The position numbers and the translations under genes were made by a program. Source: a virus. Taken from it: a DNA stretch of 64,000 nucleotides. Below are positions 37,718 to 44,512 of the stretch, piece after piece. Position 1 is the stretch's first letter. Every line of letters starts with the position of its first letter. Under the pieces are notes generated by a model. It ran no database searches, was not told the DNA's origin, and saw nothing but the letters and a program-made list of their open reading frames with translations. The stretch lies in IMG/VR virus record IMGVR_UViG_3300026078_000023, positions 29,290 to 93,289 of that record, one strand, 5' to 3'.

Positions 37718-38261
37718 CCCTTGTCTCCGTTCTCCCTCTTGACGATGTCAGCGAGGGCGCGCTCGAGCTTCGTGGCCTGCTCGCGGGTGAGCCCGAGCGC
37801 CTCCGACCAGCGGACGTGTCCGTACCGGCACAGGTAGGCCAGGCGCCCGTAGGTGCTGGCCTCGAACCTGCGCAGGTTGAAGCGCACGCTCACCCCACCG
37901 TGGTCGTGAGGTTTTTTACGAAATCGTCCAGCTCGCCGGCGTCGAGGCCGTCGTTCTCGAGCTTGGCCCAGGCGACCTTCAAGTACGCGCGCACCTGGGG
38001 CGACTGCTCGTCGAGCCAGTCGAGGTTGTCGCTGGCCGGCTTGCCATCGATCTCGAACACCACCCGGCGGAGGACCTCGGCGTCGAGGGCCTTCTGCGTC
38101 CCGCCGACCAGCTGCGCGGCCTTGGCGGCGTCGAGCTCCTCCCCCAGGGTCGGCGGCCGCATCTTGAACTTCTCGATGTCGGTCGGCCAGACGCGGGCCT
38201 TCGCGGGGATCTCGCCCGACATGACCGGGCGCTTCAGGGTGCTATCGAGGGACTTGCTCAT
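37714..38261 (-). CDS. Tail assembly chaperone, -1 frameshift product (gpGT-like)
   Basis: Ribosomes slipping back one base on A AAA AAC (37911-37917) after residue 117 enter a frame open for 65 more codons (P-H-D-H-G-G-V-S-V-R-F-N-L-R-R-F-E ...), giving about 182 residues. The extension (Y-G-R-L-A-Y-L-C-R-Y-G-H, T-R-E-Q-A-T-K-L-E-R) has coding-type base usage and ends in TGA overlapping the tape measure ATG. This mirrors lambda gpG/gpGT, where the T part recruits tail tube to the tape measure complex. Represented as join 37911-38261 and 37714-37911. Confidence 0.75.
37890..38261 (-). CDS. Tail assembly chaperone, short form (gpG-like)
   Basis: 123 residues. Helical, acidic, with the core T-L-G-E-E-L-D-A-A-K-A-A-Q-L and L-D-W-L-D-E-Q-S-P-Q-V. 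It lies between tube and tape measure, the usual chaperone slot. The start has GGAGGAAGG about 10 bases upstream. The start codon region is part of a 9-bp inverted repeat (see 38259-38309). Near its 3' end codons GTA AAA AAC give the slippery heptamer A AAA AAC. Confidence 0.78.
   Translation of the reverse strand: MSKSLDSTLKRPVMSGEIPAKARVWPTDIEKFKMRPPTLGEELDAAKAAQLVGGTQKALDAEVLRRVVFEIDGKPASDNLDWLDEQSPQVRAYLKVAWAKLENDGLDAGELDDFVKNLTTTVG
37911..37917 (-). promoter_or_regulatory. Slippery heptamer A AAA AAC (-1 frameshift site)
   Basis: The heptamer is in the correct register relative to the chaperone zero frame (GTA AAA AAC). The zero-frame stop comes 7 codons later, and the -1 frame is open to the tape measure start. 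GC-rich sequence follows and could fold as a stimulator. Confidence 0.75.
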
Positions 38262-38309
38262 CGTGCCTGCCTTCCTCCGGGCCCGGGATTGGGCCCGTCC
38301 GGCACGATG
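38259..38309 (-). promoter_or_regulatory. Nested hairpin that pairs the chaperone start codon
   Basis: On the mRNA, CATCGTGCC (38301-38309, just after the tube stop) can pair with GGCACGATG (38259-38267), which contains the chaperone ATG. Inside, CGGGCCC (38291-38297) pairs with GGGCCCG (38278-38284) around a 6-base loop. The ribosome site GGAGGAAGG lies in the enclosed region. The structure would reduce chaperone translation relative to tube, or make it depend on an unfolding event. The inner stem may also attenuate transcription. Confidence 0.55.
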
Positions 38310-38750
38310 CTACGCGATTACCTTGAAGTCCGGGGCCTCGGCCGTGAGCTTGAGGGGGACGTAGGCGTCGCGGCCGGACATGCTGAAGCCCGGGTCCTGG
38401 AAGTGCAGGTCGCTGACGCTGATGCGCTTCCGCTTCTGCTGGAAGGCCATCGAGAACGTCACGTTGATCTGCGTGTCGGCCGCCGAGGTGCGCCGGGACG
38501 CGCGGTCCCGGATGGCCTCCAAGATCTCGATGATCTCCGGCGACTCGGCGTCGATCGACAGTTCCAGGGCCACGCCCCGGTAGATGTCGTCCCTCCGGTC
38601 GGTCGTCTCTCCGAGGTAGCTCTTGCGGAGGATGTCGACCTTCACGGTGAAGGTCAGCGACTCGACCGCGGTCAGGGTGCGCTTGAGCTCCCCGCCCTTG
38701 GTGAGGCGGATCTGGATCTCCTGGCCCTTGATTCTCAGCTCGTCAGCCAC
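38310..38750 (-). CDS. Tail tube protein
   Basis: 146 residues, GTG start with AAGGAAA upstream. Beta-rich with the pattern I-Q-I-R-L-T-K-G-G-E-L-K-R-T-L-T-A-V-E-S-L-T-F-T near 13-36 and V-A-L-E-L-S-I-D-A-E-S-P-E near 61-73, typical of tube proteins of contractile tails. It polymerises as stacked hexameric rings inside the sheath. Sheath lies upstream and chaperone downstream, the canonical order. Confidence 0.75.
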   Translation of the reverse strand: MADELRIKGQEIQIRLTKGGELKRTLTAVESLTFTVKVDILRKSYLGETTDRRDDIYRGVALELSIDAESPEIIEILEAIRDRASRRTSAADTQINVTFSMAFQQKRKRISVSDLHFQDPGFSMSGRDAYVPLKLTAEAPDFKVIA

Positions 38751-38764
38751 GCTCGTTTCCTTTC

Positions 38765-39055
38765 TCAGGCCGCCTGTCCGGGAACCACGATCTTTCCGAT
38801 CTGGGCCATGTACTTCACGCTCAGCGATTCGACCTGGACCTCTATTTGCCTGACACCAATCGCCGCGAGGCCCGGGCCGATGCCATGCGCGACCACGCTG
38901 AACCCGCTGATCTCTCCGGAAGCGACCAGCTCCTCGAGAAACTTCCTCGCCTTTTTCGACCAGTCGGCCACCACGGCGTCGTCGGCCGGGCGATCGAGGT
39001 AGCCCTCGGCGAGCTCGCCGAGGAAGTCGGACACCTTCTGCTTCGTGTTCTCCAT
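38765..39055 (-). CDS. Small protein between sheath and tube
   Basis: 96 residues. An N-terminal helical part (K-V-S-D-F-L-G-E-L-A-E-G-Y-L-D-R) is followed by a small alpha/beta C-terminal domain (I-S-G-F-S-V-V-A-H-G-I-G and V-R-Q-I-E-V-Q-V-E-S-L-S-V). Tail-operon proteins in this slot are usually unknown. No family recognised. Confidence 0.6.
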   Translation of the reverse strand: MENTKQKVSDFLGELAEGYLDRPADDAVVADWSKKARKFLEELVASGEISGFSVVAHGIGPGLAAIGVRQIEVQVESLSVKYMAQIGKIVVPGQAA

Positions 39056-39068
39056 GCCAACAGTCCTA

Positions 39069-40781
39069 CTACGCCGCCGCGTCCACGGTGACCGGGATAG
39101 TGACGGTCTCGCCGATCTGAGTGCGGTAGACGATGTAGTCGTTCGTCGCCAGGAGGCGGACGTAGACCAGGATCACTCGGATCCCGACCGACGTCAGGGC
39201 CGCCGTGTTCCCGCCGTCGGGGTCGACCTTGTACGCCTGGATCCGCTGGAGCGACGGCTGGTCCGTCGACAGCAGGGTCTCGAGGAACGCGACGTTCTCG
39301 CCCACCAGCGCGTCGATCCGGTCCTGAGTCGCCGGGCTCTTGAGGAACGGCGCCGCCTGCTCCGCCAGGCTGTCCTGGATGAAGTCCGCCATGCGCCGGC
39401 GCTTGATGGGGGTGCGCGTCGGGTAGGACGCGCTGTTCGCCGCGGTCACGCCCTGCATCCACTGCCAGCCGGTGGACCGGTCCTTGTAGAGCGCGCACAC
39501 GCCGGCGCGGATGAGGTTCGCCTGGTCGCCCTTCGACAGTGGCGAGACCTTGAACGCGTCCTCGAGCTCCGTGATGTCCTGGATGTACGGATTCGCCTCG
39601 CCCGGGTTGTGCTCCTCGGGGATGTTCGACAGGGTCGACGCCATCGCCGACGCCGCGTCGGTGGTGACGTTCACCGAGCCGAATTCGGTCACGACGATCT
39701 TGCGGTGCGGGAAGGCGATGATCGCGCGCTCTCCGCCGGACGGCTGGGCGTACCCGTCCGCCGCCGCCAGGCCGATCGCCGCCGTCTTGGCGGTGCTGGC
39801 CGCCGCCACCGTCGCCGCCGTCGCCGGGTCGGCCGCCACGACCGCCATGCGCCCGCGGGCCATCTCCGAGCAGGCCACCGCGTTCGACACGAGGGCCACC
39901 CGGATCGCCGAGGTCCGGCGGGCCGACCACAGGACCACGATGTTCGGGGTGACGTCGCCGTCGCCCGGGATGGTCTTGTCGACCGCCGCGACGTACTGCG
40001 ACTCGAGGCGAGCTGCCAGCGTCGTGCCGGCGCCGGGCGGCCACAGCACGGTCGAGTTCGTGACCGCCGTGATAGTGGTCGTCGCCGCCACGTTCGACAG
40101 GGTCGGGTCGAGGACGAACACGATCGCCGCGATCGCCGTCGCCACCACCGGCTCGACCACCCGGATCGGAAAGCACGGGACCTGGACCGTGACCGCGTTG
40201 GTGGTCAGCGCCGTCCCCTTCGGGATGGTGAAGTCGCCCGACGCCGCGAACACGCGGGTCGAGCCGGCGAACGTGGCCGCCGAGCCGAACCGAGCCCCGG
40301 CCGGGATGAGGATGTCCTTGGCCGTGTTGCTGCTGCCGTCCTGGTCGACGGTGGCCACCGTCACCGTCACCGACAGGGTCGCCTTCGTCGTGCCGGCGTC
40401 CGCCGTCACTGCCTCGTGGTCGACGCGCAAGATCGCCAGGCGCCGAAACGTCCTCTTGTAGAGCGAGAGGTTCCCGTTCCCGTTCCACGGCGCGTACCCG
40501 ATCGCCGTGCTGGTGACGTCGGCCGAGCCGTCCTGGACGCCGGCGGCGGACTGGCTGAAGTACTTGTAGACCGTGCCGCCGAACAGGGCCGCCTGCTCGC
40601 CGCCGTCGGTGACTTCTGTCGGGACGAAGGGTCCCTTCACGAACTCGCCGATGACGCAGCACAGGCCGGGCGCCGTGCCGATCGAGATGACGGGACCCGT
40701 CTCGTCGATGACGACGATCTGGGGGACCGCCGTGATCTCAGCCAGGGTCGGGGTGGTGTCGCGTCGCAGGACGAATGCCAT
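39069..40781 (-). CDS. Tail sheath protein
   Basis: 570 residues from the ATG at 40781 (GGAGG 4 bases upstream); another ATG at 40799 lacks a ribosome site and overlaps the promoter. The N-terminal region (V-I-G-E-F-V-K-G-P-F-V-P-T-E-V-T) is the conserved sheath segment A-x-x-G-P. C-terminal R-R-R-M-A-D-F-I-Q-D-S-L-A-E-Q-A and G-I-R-V-I-L-V-Y-V-R-L-L match the sheath core. The central inserted domain is Thr/Ala/Val rich. It contracts during DNA delivery. Confidence 0.85.
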   Translation of the reverse strand: MAFVLRRDTTPTLAEITAVPQIVVIDETGPVISIGTAPGLCCVIGEFVKGPFVPTEVTDGGEQAALFGGTVYKYFSQSAAGVQDGSADVTSTAIGYAPWNGNGNLSLYKRTFRRLAILRVDHEAVTADAGTTKATLSVTVTVATVDQDGSSNTAKDILIPAGARFGSAATFAGSTRVFAASGDFTIPKGTALTTNAVTVQVPCFPIRVVEPVVATAIAAIVFVLDPTLSNVAATTTITAVTNSTVLWPPGAGTTLAARLESQYVAAVDKTIPGDGDVTPNIVVLWSARRTSAIRVALVSNAVACSEMARGRMAVVAADPATAATVAAASTAKTAAIGLAAADGYAQPSGGERAIIAFPHRKIVVTEFGSVNVTTDAASAMASTLSNIPEEHNPGEANPYIQDITELEDAFKVSPLSKGDQANLIRAGVCALYKDRSTGWQWMQGVTAANSASYPTRTPIKRRRMADFIQDSLAEQAAPFLKSPATQDRIDALVGENVAFLETLLSTDQPSLQRIQAYKVDPDGGNTAALTSVGIRVILVYVRLLATNDYIVYRTQIGETVTIPVTVDAAA

Positions 40782-40797
40782 CTGGCCTCCGCGGACC

Positions 40798-40827
40798 ATC
40801 CTGTAGCGCGCAGCGCGCGCGGGTCAA
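40798..40827 (-). promoter_or_regulatory. Class I promoter, sheath gene
   Basis: TTGACC (40822-40827), 18 bases of alternating GC, CAGGAT (40798-40803). The predicted transcript would start about 10 bases before the ATG, just upstream of the GGAGG ribosome site. Confidence 0.6.
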
Positions 40828-41462
40828 GGAATTGGCCCGTCTCCTACATCCACGACCATCTTCAGCTTGAACGGCTGGACCGGCCCGACCACCACGTGGG
40901 GCGCCTCGCAGCGGACCACGAACTCGGCCTCCTCGATATTCCGGGCGGCGCTGTCGGCGTCGTCCGGCTTCCTCGAGGAGATGAGGGTGTAGCGGGCGGG
41001 GACCCCGTAGTAGTCCGGCAGGGTGGTGATGATCCCGTAGCGCACGCCCTCGTCCGTCATCAGGACCCGCGGGTCGACGAACATCTCCTCGATCCCACCC
41101 TTGATGGCGGTGCGCTCCGCCCCGGTCGTCGCCCGCGCCTGGACCACGAGGTCCTTGGTCCCCTCGGAGAGCTTGTAGAGCCCGAACCCGGGTTCTCCCC
41201 TGCGCTCCCACGTGTCCTCGAGGAGCGCCGGCGTGTTCTCCGGCGCCGAGTAGGTGATGTCGTTGTCCGGCAGCACGCACGCCGCCGGCGCCACGTTCCC
41301 GTCGTTCAGGCCCGGCCACTCGTCGAACACCTCGAGGAAGCGCACCGGGCCGCCGGGGGCCGGGAACACCGCCGCCTCGAGGAGGCGCTTGAGGCCGCGC
41401 GCCATGGCGGTCTCGAGGTCGCAGGTGCGCCGACGGCTGAACTCCTCGCGGGTGATCGGCAT
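40824..41462 (-). CDS. Neck/tail-completion protein
   Basis: 212 residues. Start overlaps the upstream stop by one base (TGATG). Beta-rich sequence with C-V-L-P-D-N-D-I-T-Y and G-F-G-L-Y-K-L-S-E-G-T-K-D-L-V-V-Q-A. In the neck-to-sheath interval, such proteins act as tail terminators or connectors. I assign it by position; no family motif is decisive. Confidence 0.6.
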   Translation of the reverse strand: MPITREEFSRRRTCDLETAMARGLKRLLEAAVFPAPGGPVRFLEVFDEWPGLNDGNVAPAACVLPDNDITYSAPENTPALLEDTWERRGEPGFGLYKLSEGTKDLVVQARATTGAERTAIKGGIEEMFVDPRVLMTDEGVRYGIITTLPDYYGVPARYTLISSRKPDDADSAARNIEEAEFVVRCEAPHVVVGPVQPFKLKMVVDVGDGPIP

Positions 41463-41980
41463 CAGGCCCCCCTCCCCGCGACGTCGGCCCGGAGCGCCTC
41501 GCTGACGTCGCGCTCGAGCCGGAGCGAGGCGATCTGGAGGACGTGGCGCCCCTTGATGCCGCGGCGCTTGATCGCGCGGGCGATGAGGAACGCCACGCTC
41601 CGGACCTCTGAATCGCGGGACCGCGCGGCGTGCGTGGCGCCCGGGTCGCCGGCGATCTTCTTCCTGGAGACCCAGTCGATGATCACCTTCAGCGGGGGCG
41701 CCTTGGCGCCGATCCGCCGGCCCCATTCGATGATCGAGGCGTAGGGCGAGCTGTTGTAGAACGCCGCCCCGGTCGGGATGTCGTCGGCGTGCCAGTCGCG
41801 GCGGTACGTCTCGCGGTCCACCGGCGCGCGCGGCGCCAGGGCGGAGATGACCTCCTGGACGCGCTGGGGGCCCCTGAGCTTCACGGTGCGGCGGATGACC
41901 TCGACGGCCTCCTCGACCGGGCGCGCCTGCTCGCGGTAGTAGCGCGCCATCCCGTCGAAGCTGTAGGTCTCGCCGGGCAT
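41462..41980 (-). CDS. HK97 gp10-like neck/tail-completion protein
   Basis: 172 residues. A helical N-terminus (A-V-E-V-I-R-R-T-V-K-L) leads to P-V-D-R-E-T-Y-R-R-D-W near 53-63, F-Y-N-S-S-P-Y-A-S-I-I-E-W-G-R-R near 74-89 and A-P-P-L-K-V-I-I-D-W-V. The P-V-D-x-G-x-L-R and N-x-x-P-Y-A-x-x-x-E-x-G pattern is the hallmark of HK97 gp10-type proteins that join head and tail. One-base overlaps couple it on both sides. Confidence 0.75.
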   Translation of the reverse strand: MPGETYSFDGMARYYREQARPVEEAVEVIRRTVKLRGPQRVQEVISALAPRAPVDRETYRRDWHADDIPTGAAFYNSSPYASIIEWGRRIGAKAPPLKVIIDWVSRKKIAGDPGATHAARSRDSEVRSVAFLIARAIKRRGIKGRHVLQIASLRLERDVSEALRADVAGRGA

Positions 41981-42597
41981 CAGAAGTCGCTCCGCTGGTA
42001 CCCGCCGCGCCGACCGCGGTCGTAGTCCTGGCGGGTGACCGTGACCCGCCAGCCGAAGCCGTCGCGCTGGAGCTCGGGCACGGCGACCGGCGGGGAGAAC
42101 CGGCGCGGCGCCGGCGGCGGCCGCTGCGGCGTCAGCTCGACCACCTCGTAGAAGAAGTCGACGTTCCGCTTCGACGTGCGCTGGAGGACCGGGTCCTGCA
42201 GGTCGGGGGTCCGCCCCATCAGGTCGTCCTCGCTGTAGATGCCGGCGGAGATCTGGTCGATCACCAGGTCCCCTTGTTCGATCGTCCCGGTGGCCTCGAC
42301 CACGCGCCGGACCGAGTCGACGTCGCGCACGCGCGGTGGCGGGACGAGCTCGCGCCGGGAGATCTCCACCTGCTGCCCCTCGCCGCGCTCGATGCCGGAC
42401 CACTGCACGTGCACCAGGTACACGCGGTGACGCCGGACGCCGAACTTGGCCGGGAGGCGCCGGACGCGGTCGACTACGCCCTGCAGGCGCCACGCGAGCG
42501 ACGCGGGCGCCTGGTTCGGCGCGGGCCCGCGGAGCTGCCCGGTGACCTCCGGGAGGTCGGCTCCTGGGACCCCCGTCGGTACGCGGTCAGCCGCCAC
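41980..42597 (-). CDS. Head-tail connector-region protein
   Basis: 205 residues with a GTG start 10 bases after the upstream stop. The middle (I-Y-S-E-D-D-L-M-G-R-T-P-D-L-Q-D-P) and beta-rich segment (V-D-F-F-Y-E-V-V-E-L-T-P) do not match a family I know. By position it is a neck or stopper protein. Pro and Arg content is high at both ends. Confidence 0.6.
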   Translation of the reverse strand: MAADRVPTGVPGADLPEVTGQLRGPAPNQAPASLAWRLQGVVDRVRRLPAKFGVRRHRVYLVHVQWSGIERGEGQQVEISRRELVPPPRVRDVDSVRRVVEATGTIEQGDLVIDQISAGIYSEDDLMGRTPDLQDPVLQRTSKRNVDFFYEVVELTPQRPPPAPRRFSPPVAVPELQRDGFGWRVTVTRQDYDRGRRGGYQRSDF

Positions 42598-42607
42598 GGA
42601 TCAACCC

Positions 42608-43096
42608 TTACAGGATCTCTTCGACGGCAGGGGCGACCTCGGACCAGCGCACCAGGAGGTCGATCTGGACGTTCGGCGTCGGGGTGAACCCGGAGTTCGT
42701 GGTGTGCTTCACGCCCAGCTTGTCGCCGGCGTTGAACGAGATCGGCACCGACAGGAGCTTGATGCCGGAGGTCGCCGTGGTCAGGTCGGCCGCGTCGCCG
42801 GACGCCGTCCCGCCCACCGTCGCCTGCGCCGTGCACGTCCCCGCCGTCACGGCGGTGCTCAGCTGCCAGATCAGCCCCATGATCTTCCCGGGACGACCAG
42901 CCACGACCGACGTGGGGGCATTCGTGTCGATGCCCTGGTACTTCTCGGCGACGCCCGACTGGCTGGCGGCCAGCGCGTCGACGCGGAACTGCCCGAGCTG
43001 GCCGATCCGGGCGTTCGCCGTCTCGAGCGCCGGCTCATTGCACTTCTCGACCCGAACCTTGCCGCCGCCCTGGTCGATGACTCTTCGCGTGTTCAT
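42608..43096 (-). CDS. Small virion structural protein
   Basis: 162 residues, ribosome site GAGGAG upstream. The C-terminal 100 residues are Thr/Ala/Gly rich with alternating strands (W-Q-L-S-T-A-V-T-A-G-T-C-T-A-Q-A-T-V-G), typical of small capsid decoration or head-fibre proteins. N-x-T-R-R-V-I-D-Q-G-G-G at the start is basic. No family recognised. Confidence 0.6.
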   Translation of the reverse strand: MNTRRVIDQGGGKVRVEKCNEPALETANARIGQLGQFRVDALAASQSGVAEKYQGIDTNAPTSVVAGRPGKIMGLIWQLSTAVTAGTCTAQATVGGTASGDAADLTTATSGIKLLSVPISFNAGDKLGVKHTTNSGFTPTPNVQIDLLVRWSEVAPAVEEIL

Positions 43097-43108
43097 GCTG
43101 GCTGCTCC

Positions 43109-43534
43109 TCAGGAGTGGATGACTTGCCGCGACCGCCCGACACCCGCCGTCGTCGCGTAGCGCTCAGAGTACGGGTTGACGGGCGCGCCGAGCAAATTCG
43201 AGAGCCGCTGGACCCAGCGGTTGTACTCGGCCTCGAGGGCGCCGGTGGCGTCCTTGTTGATGACGATGTTGTCGACCTTGTCGGCGTCGACCTGCTCGAC
43301 GATCTCCATCAGGCGCTGCTCGATGCGCGCGAGGTTGGCCAGGAACATGCGCAGCCGGCCGACGGACGACTCGGGGATCCGCTCCAGCGCCATGGCCACC
43401 AGGAACTGGGGCTGCGTGGCGGCGGGGATCCCGAGCGTGATGGAGGCCGCCGCCAGCTGCTGGGCCTGGTAGCCCATGTGCAGCAGGACGGCGGTCTTCT
43501 CCTCCTGGCTCAGTACGGCGGTCGCTTCGGCCAC
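43109..43534 (-). CDS. Helical neck-region protein
   Basis: 141 residues, GTG start with a class I promoter box 6 bases before it. Helical through most of its length (M-F-L-A-N-L-A-R-I-E-Q-R-L-M-E-I-V-E-Q-V-D-A). Its size and all-helical nature would suit a head-tail adaptor. Function is not provable from sequence. Confidence 0.55.
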   Translation of the reverse strand: MAEATAVLSQEEKTAVLLHMGYQAQQLAAASITLGIPAATQPQFLVAMALERIPESSVGRLRMFLANLARIEQRLMEIVEQVDADKVDNIVINKDATGALEAEYNRWVQRLSNLLGAPVNPYSERYATTAGVGRSRQVIHS

Positions 43535-43540
43535 GGACCC

Positions 43541-43570
43541 AGACTAGCAGGGCGCCGCGGCCGGAGTGAA
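43541..43570 (-). promoter_or_regulatory. Class I promoter, 43534 gene
   Basis: TTCACT (43565-43570), 18 bases, TAGTCT (43541-43546), 6 bases to GTG. Confidence 0.6.
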
Positions 43571-43573
43571 GGA

Positions 43574-43963
43574 CTAGGCCACGGCGTCGTCTTCGACCTC
43601 GCCCGATTCGCGCGCGGCGACCGACCATGCCGGCTCCTCGCACGGCTCCAGTTTCACGCCTGACGCCACGAGCTGGCCGATGTCGTAGGACGTCGACCGG
43701 ATGACCTTCCCCTTCGGCATGCGCGTCCTGCCGGATTTGTTCGAGACCTCGCCGTCCTCGAGGACGCGGAACCATTGGACCTCGACCTCGTGGCCGCCGT
43801 CCGCCTTCGCCGGGGCCGCCGCGCGAGCTGCCGGCCTGCGGGCCGGGGGCGGCGACGGGTTGGCGACCTGGCCGTCGGACGAGCCGGCGACGTTCTCGGA
43901 CTGAGCCTGATCCGCCACCGCCTCGACGGCGGCTCGCTTACTTCCTCCCAGGGGCTTCGACAT
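43574..43963 (-). CDS. Unknown protein with small C-terminal domain
   Basis: 129 residues with AAAGGATGAGG upstream. The first 55 residues are a disordered Ala/Pro/Ser linker. The rest (V-E-V-Q-W-F-R-V-L-E-D-G-E-V, then G-K-V-I-R-S-T-S-Y-D-I-G-Q-L-V-A-S-G-V) forms a small alpha/beta domain like those of minor head proteins. Starts after a strong terminator, so it needs its own promoter or read-through. Confidence 0.55.
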   Translation of the reverse strand: MSKPLGGSKRAAVEAVADQAQSENVAGSSDGQVANPSPPPARRPAARAAAPAKADGGHEVEVQWFRVLEDGEVSNKSGRTRMPKGKVIRSTSYDIGQLVASGVKLEPCEEPAWSVAARESGEVEDDAVA

Positions 43964-43993
43964 GGGTCCTCATCCTTTCGGGGCCGAAAAGAG

Positions 43994-44035
43994 AACGGCC
44001 CGCCCCGCCAGACTGTCCTGGCGAGAGCGGGCCGT
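43994..44035 (-). terminator. Strong intrinsic terminator
   Basis: The arms at 43994-44011 and 44018-44035 pair through most of their length (ACGGCCCGC with GCGGGCCGT, CGCCAG with CTGGCG) around a 6-base loop. On the minus strand TCTCTTTT follows. It ends the unit transcribed from the 44476 promoter. Confidence 0.8.
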
Positions 44036-44050
44036 CAACGGCGACCGGGA

Positions 44051-44476
44051 TCAGGTGCCGCTGGGGGCGTCCGAACCGGGGGTCGCGTCCGGGGGGGTCG
44101 CCGCCTGGTCGGAAGGCGCGGTGGGCGACGGCGCCGGAGGGGGGGGCGTGGCGGGGACGGCCGGGGTGCTGCCGGTATTCGCGGCGACGGCCATGGAGAG
44201 CGCCTCGGCACTGCCCATGAGCGAGGCCCGGAGGTCCGCCAGCTTGGCGGCGTCGGTGCCGGCCGCGGCCAATTCCGCGTTGATCCCCTGGATCAGGGTG
44301 AGGGCCGACTTCTCGACCTCGACGCTCTTGGCGACTTGGTCGGCGAGGTCGGCGATGCGCTGGTTCAGGTCGGTGATGCTTCCCATGATGGTCCTCACGT
44401 TTCTGGCGGTCTCCTCCACGGAGAGCAGGGCGTGATGGACGCGGTGGAGGACGCGATCGATCCGCTCGAAGAACAT
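44051..44476 (-). CDS. Common phage coiled-coil protein (A-V-A-A-N-T type)
   Basis: 141 residues. The segment I-A-D-L-A-D-Q-V-A-K-S-V-E-V-E-K-S-A-L-T-L near 40-60, then G-T-D-A-A-K-L-A-D-L and A-V-A-A-N-T near 97-102, is a pattern seen in many tailed phages, usually near head genes, with unknown function. The last 40 residues are Pro/Thr/Ala rich. A class I promoter with the second box 6 bases from the ATG makes it a likely leaderless transcript. Confidence 0.65.
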   Translation of the reverse strand: MFFERIDRVLHRVHHALLSVEETARNVRTIMGSITDLNQRIADLADQVAKSVEVEKSALTLIQGINAELAAAGTDAAKLADLRASLMGSAEALSMAVAANTGSTPAVPATPPPPAPSPTAPSDQAATPPDATPGSDAPSGT

Positions 44477-44482
44477 GCCGGC

Positions 44483-44512
44483 AGAGTACACCCGCCGGGC
44501 CCGTCGAGTCAC
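44483..44512 (-). promoter_or_regulatory. Class I promoter, 44476 gene
   Basis: GTGACT (44507-44512), 18 bases, TACTCT (44483-44488), 6 bases to ATG. Confidence 0.6.

Noticed and set aside
39045-41744. 899-codon open frame on the plus strand opposite sheath and neck genes
   Set aside because: It is the complementary-strand shadow of GC-rich coding sequence. The product is dominated by Arg/Asp/Gly/His, has no domain, and the minus-strand proteins are clearly sheath and neck.
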